NCBI RefSeq assembly: GCF_000429785.1
Contig: NZ_AUCN01000009.1
Span: forward strand, 310,001 to 374,000
From: Chitinibacter tainanensis DSM 15459
GTDB taxonomy: Bacteria > Pseudomonadota > Gammaproteobacteria > Burkholderiales > Chitinibacteraceae
Reading direction: 5' to 3'
DNA: 64,000 nt
Part shown: piece after piece, positions 50,321-57,634 of the stretch
Layout of the letters: each line of letters opens with the position of its first letter
Position numbering within the stretch: position 1 is the first letter of the stretch
Translations under genes and position numbers: made by a program
The notes under the pieces: model-generated
The model's input: the letters and a program-made list of their open reading frames with translations, nothing else
What the model was told of the DNA's origin: nothing
The model's database searches: none

Positions 50321-51736
50321 ATGAGCCGTTTGTCTACGCTGGCCTGTGTGGCCGGCTTGATTCTTAGCCCTTGGGCCAGTGCCCAATTGTCGCCCAAAGT
50401 GGCCAGTAGCCTGCAGGCTACCAATCTACCCAGCAGCGCCATTAGCGTGGCAGTGCTGCCACTGGATGGGCCGGCCAGCGCGGCCCAATGGCATTTAGCC
50501 GATGAGGCGCGCAACCCGGCCTCAACCATGAAATTACTCACCACTTGGGCGGGGCTGCAGCGCCTTGGCCCGAGCTGGCAATGGCAAACCGATCTGCTGG
50601 CCACCCAGGCGCCGGTGAAAGGCGTACTCAATAGCCCGCTGTATCTGCGTGGGCGGGGTGACCCCAAAATCACGCTGGAACGGATGTGGCTGCTGGTGCG
50701 TGAGTTACGTGCTACCGGGGTCGATGATATCGCCGGCCCGCTGGTGCTGGATGCGAGCTACTTTCAGCGCAGCCCGCAGCGCAGCGAATACGATGATGAT
50801 GGCGATACCGAGCGGGCGTTTCTGGTTGAGCCTGATGCGCTGATCAGTAATTTTCGCACCTTGCGGATTAATTTTGATTCCACCGGCGAGCGCGTGCAGC
50901 TGCGGGTCGATCCGCCACTGAATCAGGTGCGGGTGAGTAATCAGCTGGCGATTGGCAGCGGCGGCAATTGCGCCGAATGGGCCAAGCGCGTACAGCAGCG
51001 CATGGGCGAGGTCAGTGGCTCGGAGTTTCTGGTGCAGTATGTGGGCGAAATGCCGCCCGGCTGTCAGGCCGAACGCTATGTGCCGGTGCTGAATCCGCAA
51101 AGCTACACCCAGGCCTTGTTCTGGCACCTGTGGTACCTCAATGGCGGCAAAGGCTCGGGTAAAACCGAATTTGCCACCACCCCCGCCGGCGCGCAACGGC
51201 TGGCCGGCAGCCGTTCGCCCGATCTGGTGAGCACCGTGCGCGATATTAATAAATTCAGCAATAACCTGATGGCGCGCCAGTTGTATCTCACCATCGGCGC
51301 CGAGAGCAATGTGGCGGGCATCTACACCGATGACAAAGCCGCCACCGCCATTCGCGATACGCTGCAGCAGGCGGGTTTGCGCTGGCCGGAGCTGGTGCTG
51401 GAAAACGGCTCAGGTCTCTCGCGCAGCGAGCGCATTAGCGCGCGCCATTTGGCCGAATTGCTGCGCGAAGCCGCGCGTGGCCCGTATGCCGCCGAGTTTA
51501 TCAGCTCGCTACCGCTGGTCGGGCTGGACGGCACGATGAAAAAACGCCTGGGTGAGCTGGCAGGCCAGGCGCATATCAAAACCGGCAGCCTGCGCGATGT
51601 GCGGGCGGTGGCCGGCTATGTGCGTGATCGGCAAGGGCGCAACTGGGCCGTGGTGGGAATTGTGAATCACCCCGAGGCCGCCAAAGCGGGTCCGGCGCTG
51701 GATCAGCTGATTCGCGAAGTGTGGCAAGCTAAATGA
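50321..51736 (+). CDS. dacB: D-alanyl-D-alanine carboxypeptidase/endopeptidase (PBP4/DacB)
   Basis: DacB trims or cleaves peptidoglycan cross-links in the periplasm. The 471-residue product has a signal peptide (about 1-21, ending ASA). The three penicillin-binding motifs are S68-T-M-K71, S313-N-N315 and K420-T-G422. An inserted domain between the first two (about 95-300) is typical of class C PBP4. The start follows CAGGAG. A perfect GGCCAGC / GCTGGCC hairpin lies just upstream of that ribosome site. Confidence 0.95.
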   Translation: MSRLSTLACVAGLILSPWASAQLSPKVASSLQATNLPSSAISVAVLPLDGPASAAQWHLADEARNPASTMKLLTTWAGLQRLGPSWQWQTDLLATQAPVKGVLNSPLYLRGRGDPKITLERMWLLVRELRATGVDDIAGPLVLDASYFQRSPQRSEYDDDGDTERAFLVEPDALISNFRTLRINFDSTGERVQLRVDPPLNQVRVSNQLAIGSGGNCAEWAKRVQQRMGEVSGSEFLVQYVGEMPPGCQAERYVPVLNPQSYTQALFWHLWYLNGGKGSGKTEFATTPAGAQRLAGSRSPDLVSTVRDINKFSNNLMARQLYLTIGAESNVAGIYTDDKAATAIRDTLQQAGLRWPELVLENGSGLSRSERISARHLAELLREAARGPYAAEFISSLPLVGLDGTMKKRLGELAGQAHIKTGSLRDVRAVAGYVRDRQGRNWAVVGIVNHPEAAKAGPALDQLIREVWQAK

Positions 51737-51743
51737 TCCCCTT

Positions 51744-51792
51744 GGGTATAGGCCCGAAGGCTATTTTTGATGAGCTTTCGGGTGGTATACCC
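51744..51792 (+). repeat. 49-bp GGGTAT/ATACCC element, copy g
   Basis: Exactly 49 bp with GGGTATA / TATACCC ends. A second inner stem (CCCGAA / TTCGGG) makes this the best-paired copy. It lies 8 nt after the dacB stop, between dacB and guaA. Confidence 0.88.
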
Positions 51793-51842
51793 TCCTAGGT
51801 ATTGGGCGCGCAGACCAATGAACTCGCCTGCATGGCAATAGC

Positions 51843-51867
51843 GCGGTAAAATGGCGTGTTTTACCGC
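51843..51867 (+). promoter_or_regulatory. Hairpin / possible promoter region just upstream of guaA
   Basis: GCGGTAAAA and TTTTACCGC form a perfect 9-bp stem with a 7-nt loop, 22 nt before the guaA start codon. The left arm also contains TAAAAT, a possible -10 box. Whether it acts as DNA (operator/promoter) or RNA (leader hairpin) is open. Confidence 0.45.
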
Positions 51868-51888
51868 CCACCTCTGGATGAAAACGGC

Positions 51889-53466
51889 ATGGATAAAATT
51901 CTGATTCTTGATTTCGGCTCGCAAGTGACCCAGCTGATCGCCCGTCGCGTGCGCGAAGCGCATGTGTACTGTGAGCTGCACCCGTTCGATATGTCACTGG
52001 AAGAGATCAAGGCTTTTAATCCGCAAGGGATTATCCTGTCGGGTGGCCCGAACTCGGTGTACGAGTCGGATTACCAAGCAGATCCAAAATTGTTTGAATT
52101 GGGCATTCCAGTGCTCGGTATCTGTTACGGCATGCAGTTCATGGCGCAAACCTTGGGCGGTAAAGTTGAATCGGGCGACAAGCGCGAATTTGGCTATGCT
52201 GAGATCCAAGCGCGTCATCACTCAAAATTATTCGAAGGCCTGCAAGACCGCGTTGATGCGGCTGGCAACGGTTTCCTCGATGTGTGGATGAGCCACGGCG
52301 ACAAAGTAACGGCACTGCCAGCTGGCTTTAACGTGATCGCCGAAACGCCATCTTGCCCGATCGCCGCCATGGCCGATGAAGCGCGCCAATTCTACGCGGT
52401 GCAGTTCCACCCCGAAGTAACGCACACCAAACGCGGCACTGAAATGATCCACCGCTTTGTGCTGCATGTATGTAATGCCAAGCCATCATGGACCATGCCG
52501 AACTACATCGACGAAGCGGTGAAAAAAATCCGCGAGCAAGTCGGCGACGAAGAAGTCATCCTTGGTCTGTCGGGCGGCGTCGATTCATCAGTGGCTGCGG
52601 CGCTGATTCACCGCGCGATTGGCTCGCAGCTGACTTGCGTGTTTGTGGATCATGGCCTCTTGCGTCTGAACGAAGGTGATATGGTGATGGACATGTTCGC
52701 GCGCAATATGGGCGTGAAAGTGATCCGCGTGGATGCCACTGAACAATTCATGAGCAAACTCGCTGGTGTGACCGACCCAGAACGCAAACGCAAAATCATC
52801 GGTGGCGAATTCGTTGAAGTTTTCCAGCAAGAATCCGGCAAACTCACCACCGCCAAATGGCTGGCTCAGGGCACGATTTACCCTGATGTGATCGAATCAG
52901 CCGGCGCGAAAACCGGCAAAGCGCATGCGATCAAGAGCCATCACAATGTCGGCGGCTTGCCAGAAGACATGAACCTGAAACTCTTGGAGCCGCTGCGCGA
53001 GCTGTTTAAAGACGAAGTGCGTCAGCTGGGCGTGGCGCTGGGCTTGCCACCCGAAATGGTGTATCGCCACCCATTCCCAGGCCCAGGCCTTGGTGTGCGG
53101 ATTCTGGGCGAAGTGAAAATGGAATACGCCGACCTGCTTCGCCGCGCGGATGCGATTTTCATCGAAGAGCTGCGCAACACCATCGATGAAAAAACCGGCA
53201 AGAGCTGGTACGACCTCACCAGCCAAGCCTTTGCCGTATTCCTGCCGGTGAAATCAGTGGGTGTAATGGGCGATGGCCGTACTTACGATTACGTAGTAGC
53301 GCTGCGCGCCGTGGTCACCAGCGACTTCATGACTGCCCACTGGGCCGAGTTGCCATACAGCCTGTTGGGCCGCGTATCCAACCGCATCATTAACGAAGTA
53401 CGTGGCTTGAATCGCGTGGTATACGACGTCAGCGGCAAACCACCGGCAACGATTGAGTGGGAATGA
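51889..53466 (+). CDS. guaA: GMP synthase (glutamine-hydrolysing)
   Basis: GuaA converts XMP to GMP using glutamine and ATP. The 525-residue product has a class I glutamine amidotransferase domain (about 1-200) with nucleophile C79 in GICYGMQ and the His/Glu pair in QFHPEVTHT. An ATP-pyrophosphatase domain follows (about 205-395) with [10 protein letters not shown], then the C-terminal dimerisation domain ending KPPATIEWE. The start at 51889 matches the family start [12 protein letters not shown]. guaB is not adjacent. A terminator follows. Confidence 0.98.
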   Translation: MDKILILDFGSQVTQLIARRVREAHVYCELHPFDMSLEEIKAFNPQGIILSGGPNSVYESDYQADPKLFELGIPVLGICYGMQFMAQTLGGKVESGDKREFGYAEIQARHHSKLFEGLQDRVDAAGNGFLDVWMSHGDKVTALPAGFNVIAETPSCPIAAMADEARQFYAVQFHPEVTHTKRGTEMIHRFVLHVCNAKPSWTMPNYIDEAVKKIREQVGDEEVILGLSGGVDSSVAAALIHRAIGSQLTCVFVDHGLLRLNEGDMVMDMFARNMGVKVIRVDATEQFMSKLAGVTDPERKRKIIGGEFVEVFQQESGKLTTAKWLAQGTIYPDVIESAGAKTGKAHAIKSHHNVGGLPEDMNLKLLEPLRELFKDEVRQLGVALGLPPEMVYRHPFPGPGLGVRILGEVKMEYADLLRRADAIFIEELRNTIDEKTGKSWYDLTSQAFAVFLPVKSVGVMGDGRTYDYVVALRAVVTSDFMTAHWAELPYSLLGRVSNRIINEVRGLNRVVYDVSGKPPATIEWE

Positions 53467-53512
53467 TCCCGCGCCTGGCAACGTCCGGCACCAAGTAGCA
53501 GCAAACAGCCTG

Positions 53513-53538
53513 AAGCCCGCAGAAATGCGGGCTTTTTG
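53513..53538 (+). terminator. Terminator after guaA
   Basis: AAGCCCGCA / TGCGGGCTT with a GAAA tetraloop and a T-run. Confidence 0.92.
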
Positions 53539-53685
53539 TTGATTGGAGTATTGAACGATGCAATGTGGTCTGTGCGGCCATATAAACGTGCAAATGCGCC
53601 GTGGGCTGCTTTGGGTGGCGTAGGTCGTATTCAGAGCTTATGACACAATCCCGATACGGCAACTTCGCCGTTCACCGGAGTGCAT

Positions 53686-53787
53686 ATGCTCAAACTGACC
53701 GTGGTAAAAGCAGCCAAGACTACTCGCGTAGCCTTGGTACTCGATCTCACTTCTTTAATATTGATCTGTATTAGCTTGATCAGCTAA
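53686..53787 (+). CDS. Possible 33-residue hydrophobic peptide
   Basis: A short frame starts with ATG behind GGAG and encodes 33 residues. The first half is basic (MLKLTVVKAAKTTR) and the second is one hydrophobic segment (VALVLDLTSLILICISLIS) that ends at the stop. The stop codon lies in a perfect 8-bp hairpin (GTATTAGC / GCTAATAC, 53769-53790), and a strong terminator follows at 53798-53826. Form and size resemble small membrane peptides, including type I toxins, or a leader peptide rich in Leu/Ile/Val/Ser. Two other short frames (53558-53623, 21 residues; 53640-53774, 44 residues, overlapping) are also open. No homologue is recognised. Confidence 0.35.
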   Translation: MLKLTVVKAAKTTRVALVLDLTSLILICISLIS

Positions 53788-53797
53788 TACAACCAAG

Positions 53798-53826
53798 ACC
53801 GCCAGCTGCAACTGGCGGTTTTTTTA
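53798..53826 (+). terminator. Terminator after the small peptide frame
   Basis: ACCGCCAG / CTGGCGGT with a 6-nt loop and a run of eight T. Its presence shows that something is transcribed rightward between guaA and this point. Confidence 0.9.
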
Positions 53827-54013
53827 TTCTATCCATCTCCCTGCGATAACGCACACAAATTGGCTGAGCGTTACTGCGTTCGCACTCATCTACAGCTGAG
53901 CTTAGGATCAGTTACCCCTGTTCAAATATGGACGGATGCTCTAGTGGTTAAGAATAAAACGTAGTCAAAGTTCGCGCGGAAATTGCTGAGGTTTGACCCA
54001 TGTTTTTTTATCG
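53827..54013 (+). other. Non-coding stretch ending in an orphan terminator
   Basis: About 190 nt lie between two rightward terminators with no convincing reading frame. A few tRNA-like words occur (AGTGGTTAAG, GTTCAAAT), but no cloverleaf can be drawn. A small RNA gene is possible; I see no clear promoter. Confidence 0.3.
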
Positions 54014-54038
54014 AAGCCCCGCCCCGACGGGGTTTTTT
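54014..54038 (+). terminator. Orphan terminator
   Basis: AAGCCCCG / CGGGGTTTT around CCCCGA, followed by T. No protein-coding gene ends just before it. Confidence 0.8.
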
Positions 54039-54148
54039 CTTGACGGCTTGGCTGGCAGGCTTTGTTGTTACCGTGTAGTATTTTATATACTTATTGGTAT
54101 CTGTTTGTTCTTGTTAGTAGCTATTGCCGGTGGTTAGACAGACCATTG

Positions 54149-54197
54149 GGGTATGTAGTGGTATCCATTATTTAGAAAAGCTTGTGGGGATATACCG
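54149..54197 (+). repeat. 49-bp GGGTAT/ATACCC element, copy h
   Basis: GGGTAT to ATACCG, 49 bp, TT at positions 34-35. It ends on the G of a possible GTG start codon of the first photolyase gene, and its GGGGA (54187-54190) is that gene's best ribosome-site candidate. Confidence 0.75.
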
Positions 54198-54205
54198 TGG
54201 CAGGT

Positions 54206-55816
54206 ATGCCGGTGCATGTGGTGTGGCTCAAGAAAGATCTGCGCTTGCACGATCATTGGCCATTATGGGAAGCCAGCCAGCGTGGGCCGGTGGTGGTGCT
54301 GTATTGCCGCGAGCCTAGTCTGCAGGCGCAGCCCGATTACAGCGCCGGGCATTGGGCGTTTACCCGCGAATGCTTGGCGGAGCTTGCGCATGATTTGGCG
54401 CGGGCCGGCTTGCGACTGTATGTGTATCCCGGCGAGGTGGTGCCGACCTTACAGGCTTTGCAGCAGCAGGTGGCGTTGGCCGGGCTGTATTCGCATGAAG
54501 AAACCGGCAATCTCGCTAGCTTTGCCCGCGATCGGGCGGTGGCGGCGTGGTGTCGCGCGGCTGGCGTGCCTTGGCAAGAATGGCCGCAAAACGGGGTCGT
54601 GCGCCGGCTGGCCAATCGTGATCACTGGCATCGCCACTGGCAAGGGCGGATGGCGGCCAGCCCCGCGCCCAAACTGCAGTGGGCGCAAGATGCAGCAGTG
54701 GTGGCCTGGCCCAGCTGGCCTGTTGGTCAGGCGGGCGCGGCGGGCGATTTCTGGGTCGATACGTCGGCGCAGGGCCAGGATTTTGCAGCGCGCCAGTCTG
54801 GCGGGCGCCGCGCGGCGGTGAATACGCTGCAGGCATTTTTGCTGGAGCGGGGTGGGCAATATCGCGGCGGGATTTCCAGCCCGCTGAAGGCCGTGTCGGC
54901 CTGTTCGCGCTTATCGCCGTATTTAAGTTTTGGCTGCCTGTCGCTGCGTGAGGTGGTGCAGGCCACGCGGCGGCGGGCGGTGCAACTGAAAGCCGAAGAG
55001 TCGAGCCCGACGCGCTGGACGCAATCTTTGCGCAGCTTTGAAAGCCGCTTGCACTGGCATTGCCACTTTATGCAAAAGCTCGAATCCGAGCCAGAGCTTG
55101 AGCAATTCGCGCAAAACCCGGCCTATCTGGGCTTGCGGGAAAGTCAGTTTAATCCCGCGTATTTTCAGGCGTGGGCCGCTGGCGAAACGGGCTATCCCTT
55201 GATCGATGCCTGCATGGCGATGCTGCGGTACACCGGCTGGATCAATTTCCGCATGCGCGCCATGCTGGTGAGTTTTGCCAGCTACAACCTCTGGCTGCAC
55301 TGGCCGCAGCCGGCGGCGCATTTGGCGCGCCTGTTTCTGGATTACGAGCCGGGCATTCATTACCCGCAGGTGCAGATGCAATCGGGTGTCACCGGCATTA
55401 ACACGCTGCGCATTTACAACCCGATCAAGCAAGCGCAAGAACATGATCCACGCGGCGCATTTGTGCGGCATTGGTTACCGGCACTGCGGCGAGTGCCCGA
55501 TTGGTGCATTTTCGAGCCCTGGCTGATGCCCGAAGGCATACAGCGCGAAGCGGGCTGCATGCTGGGCCGCGATTATCCGTGGCCGGTGGTGGATTGGGCC
55601 AGCTCAATGCAACTGGCCAAGCAGCGGATCAGTGATTGGCGACGCAGCCAGCCGCATTTACGCGAATTATCGCAAGCGGTGTATCAAAAACACGGTAGCC
55701 GCCAGGGCCCAGCCCAGCGGCGCAGCCGGCGCGCTGGTACGGTGAAAGCGCCGCCCGCCGCGGTGCAAGCCGACTTATTTGCCGGCGGGCTCGATGCCGA
55801 GCTCGCGCTGGAGTAA
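54206..55816 (+). CDS. Photolyase/cryptochrome family protein (class I-like FAD-binding type)
   Basis: The 536-residue product has the N-terminal Rossmann-like photolyase domain (about 1-130; VHVVWLKKDLRLHDHWPL) and the helical FAD-binding domain (about 200-460), including GGISSPLKAVSACSRLSPYL, DACMAMLRYTGWINFRMRAM and GINTLRIYNPIKQ. A basic tail follows (about 470-536). FAD contacts of the family are kept, but the order of motifs suggests a less-studied bacterial branch, so repair of pyrimidine dimers is not proven. The start is ATG 54206; GTG 54197 in frame is better spaced from GGGGA. It is the first of three photolyase-family genes. Confidence 0.87.
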   Translation: MPVHVVWLKKDLRLHDHWPLWEASQRGPVVVLYCREPSLQAQPDYSAGHWAFTRECLAELAHDLARAGLRLYVYPGEVVPTLQALQQQVALAGLYSHEETGNLASFARDRAVAAWCRAAGVPWQEWPQNGVVRRLANRDHWHRHWQGRMAASPAPKLQWAQDAAVVAWPSWPVGQAGAAGDFWVDTSAQGQDFAARQSGGRRAAVNTLQAFLLERGGQYRGGISSPLKAVSACSRLSPYLSFGCLSLREVVQATRRRAVQLKAEESSPTRWTQSLRSFESRLHWHCHFMQKLESEPELEQFAQNPAYLGLRESQFNPAYFQAWAAGETGYPLIDACMAMLRYTGWINFRMRAMLVSFASYNLWLHWPQPAAHLARLFLDYEPGIHYPQVQMQSGVTGINTLRIYNPIKQAQEHDPRGAFVRHWLPALRRVPDWCIFEPWLMPEGIQREAGCMLGRDYPWPVVDWASSMQLAKQRISDWRRSQPHLRELSQAVYQKHGSRQGPAQRRSRRAGTVKAPPAAVQADLFAGGLDAELALE

Positions 55817-55818
55817 AC

Positions 55819-56007
55819 ATGCCTGATAAACCGAAAACCCGCGCAGCCGTGTCGGCCAAAGCGCAATTGCCCAGCAAGCTATGCCCCATCTGCCAGCGGC
55901 CATTTAGCTGGCGCAAAAAATGGGAGCGCGATTGGGCGCAAGTTAAATACTGCAGCCAGCGTTGCGCCCGCGCCGCGCGCGGGGGAGGTGGCGATGCGCA
56001 CAACTGA
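55819..56007 (+). CDS. DUF2256 domain-containing small zinc-ribbon-like protein
   Basis: The 62-residue product contains LCPICQRPFSWRKKWERDWA and VKYCSQRC (about 21-50), the hallmark of DUF2256: two cysteine pairs around a Trp- and Arg-rich loop. It probably binds zinc. Genes of this family are repeatedly found beside photolyase/cryptochrome genes, as here. It starts 2 nt after the first photolyase stop and overlaps the second photolyase gene by 14 nt, so all three are co-expressed. The function is unknown. Confidence 0.9.
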   Translation: MPDKPKTRAAVSAKAQLPSKLCPICQRPFSWRKKWERDWAQVKYCSQRCARAARGGGGDAHN

Positions 56008-57568
56008 TTTACCCCGCATTGCTAGGGCTCAGCCATTTCGCCGCCTGCGGCTGATTTTGGGCGATCAGCTCAATGCCCGGCATAGCTGGTTTCGCACGCC
56101 GGCCGAGCAGGCCGATACGCTGTATGTACTGATGGAAATCCGCAGCGAAACCGATTACGCCTGGCATCATGCGCAAAAAGTGCTGGGTATTTTCGCCGCC
56201 ATGCGCGCCTTTGCGCAGGCCTTGGCCACGGCTGGGCTGGCCGTGCATTACCTGCGCTTGGGCGATGAGGATAATCAGCAGAGTTTTGCCGCCAATCTGG
56301 CTACGCTGTTGGCGCGCCATCAGATCAGCACGCTGGAATGGCAGCAGCCGGATGAATGGCGGGTGGCGCAACACCTGAACGAATTCGCCGCCCAGTCGGG
56401 CTTGCCGTATCAGGTCGTCGATAGCGAGCATTTCCTCGCCGAGCAGGCACAGATTAGCCAGCAATTTGCGCAAAAAATCCCACGGATGGAGTTTTTTTAC
56501 CGCGCCATGCGCCGGCAATATCAGCTGCTCTTAACGCCCGAGGGCGAGCCGCTGGGCGGGCAGTGGAATTTTGATGCCGACAATCGCCAGCGCTGGCCGG
56601 GCAATCCGCCTGCGCCCAGCTGGCCGCAGCCGCGCCACGATTTACGCGAACTGTGGCAGGAAATCAACGCCGCAGGCGTGCGCACGCTGGGCGCGCCGCA
56701 GGCGGACGCGTTTAATTGGCCACTGAGCCGGCGCGAGGCGCAAGAGTGGTTGCGCCATTTCATCGCGCACGCCTTGCCGCATTTTGGCGCGTATCAAGAT
56801 GCAATGAGCCAAGCTTCGCCAACCTTATTTCATGCCGGGCTGTCGTTTGCGCTGAATATCAAATTACTGCACCCGCTGGAGGTGATTCAGGCCGCGATTG
56901 CGGCGTATGAACACGGCGCGGTGAGCCTGCCCACGGTGGAAGGCTTTGTGCGGCAGATCTTGGGCTGGCGCGAATTTGTGCGTGGGGTGTATTGGGCGCG
57001 CATGCCCGGCTATCGGGCGCTGAATGTGCTGCAACATCAGCGCCCCTTGCCGCGCTGGTATTGGGATGGCCAAACCAAAATGGCTTGCCTGCGCCATGCG
57101 ATTGGCCAATCGCTGAGCATGGCCTATGCCCATCATATCCAGCGGCTGATGGTAACCGGCAATTTCGCCTTGCTGGCCGGCATCGACCCCGATCAGGTCG
57201 ATGCTTGGTATCTGGGGATTTATATCGATGCCTTCGAGTGGGTGGAGCTACCCAATACCCGCGGTATGAGCCAATACGCCGATGGCGGGCTGCTGGGCAG
57301 CAAGCCTTATGCCGGTTCCGCCAGCTACATCGGCAAGATGAGCGACTACTGCAAAGGCTGCGTCTATCAGCCCAAATTGCGGCACGGCGAGATGGCTTGC
57401 CCATTTAATAGCCTGTATTGGCATTTTCATGCCCGCCACGCCGAGCGGCTGGGGCGCAACCCGCGGCTGGCGATGAGCTATCGCAGCTGGGAGAAGCTCG
57501 GGGCGCAAGAGCAGGCGGCCACCTTGGCGCAGGCCGAGTTGTATCTGGCGCAGCTGGATGATTTATGA
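55994..57568 (+). CDS. Iron-sulphur bacterial cryptochrome/(6-4) photolyase (FeS-BCP, PhrB-like)
   Basis: The 524-residue product belongs to the FeS-BCP/CryPro branch. RLRLILGDQLNARHSWF is the typical N-terminal motif. VEGFVRQILGWREFVRGVYW and MVTGNFALLAGIDP line the FAD site. The [4Fe-4S] cysteines are visible as the Cys in KMACLRHAIG and C-x-x-C in SDYCKGCVYQ, plus the Cys in MACPFNSLYW. Known members repair (6-4) photoproducts and bind a lumazine-type antenna. The ATG at 55994 follows GGGGGAGG. Confidence 0.93.
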   Translation: MRTTDLPRIARAQPFRRLRLILGDQLNARHSWFRTPAEQADTLYVLMEIRSETDYAWHHAQKVLGIFAAMRAFAQALATAGLAVHYLRLGDEDNQQSFAANLATLLARHQISTLEWQQPDEWRVAQHLNEFAAQSGLPYQVVDSEHFLAEQAQISQQFAQKIPRMEFFYRAMRRQYQLLLTPEGEPLGGQWNFDADNRQRWPGNPPAPSWPQPRHDLRELWQEINAAGVRTLGAPQADAFNWPLSRREAQEWLRHFIAHALPHFGAYQDAMSQASPTLFHAGLSFALNIKLLHPLEVIQAAIAAYEHGAVSLPTVEGFVRQILGWREFVRGVYWARMPGYRALNVLQHQRPLPRWYWDGQTKMACLRHAIGQSLSMAYAHHIQRLMVTGNFALLAGIDPDQVDAWYLGIYIDAFEWVELPNTRGMSQYADGGLLGSKPYAGSASYIGKMSDYCKGCVYQPKLRHGEMACPFNSLYWHFHARHAERLGRNPRLAMSYRSWEKLGAQEQAATLAQAELYLAQLDDL

Positions 57569-57569
57569 G

Positions 57570-57618
57570 AGGTATGGGCTTGAAATTATCATTATTAATA
57601 GCTTTTGGGTTATTACTA
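57570..57618 (+). repeat. Degenerate 49-bp element, copy i
   Basis: Begins AGGTAT and ends TTACTA; the interior keeps the TT at 34-35 and an AT-rich centre. A further GGGTAT lies at 57624-57629, just before the next start codon. It fills the gap between the second and third photolyase genes. Confidence 0.5.
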
Positions 57619-57634
57619 GGGTGGGGTATCTAGC

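Noticed and set aside
51797-51845. AGGTATTGGG...GGCAATAGCG as a second tandem copy after copy g
   Set aside because: The right-end match is shifted by two bases and the interior does not align; too weak to call.
53900-53990. tRNA-like words (AGTGGTTAAG, GTTCAAAT) in the guaA-photolyase gap
   Set aside because: No acceptor stem, anticodon arm or paired T-arm can be drawn around them, so no tRNA gene is called.
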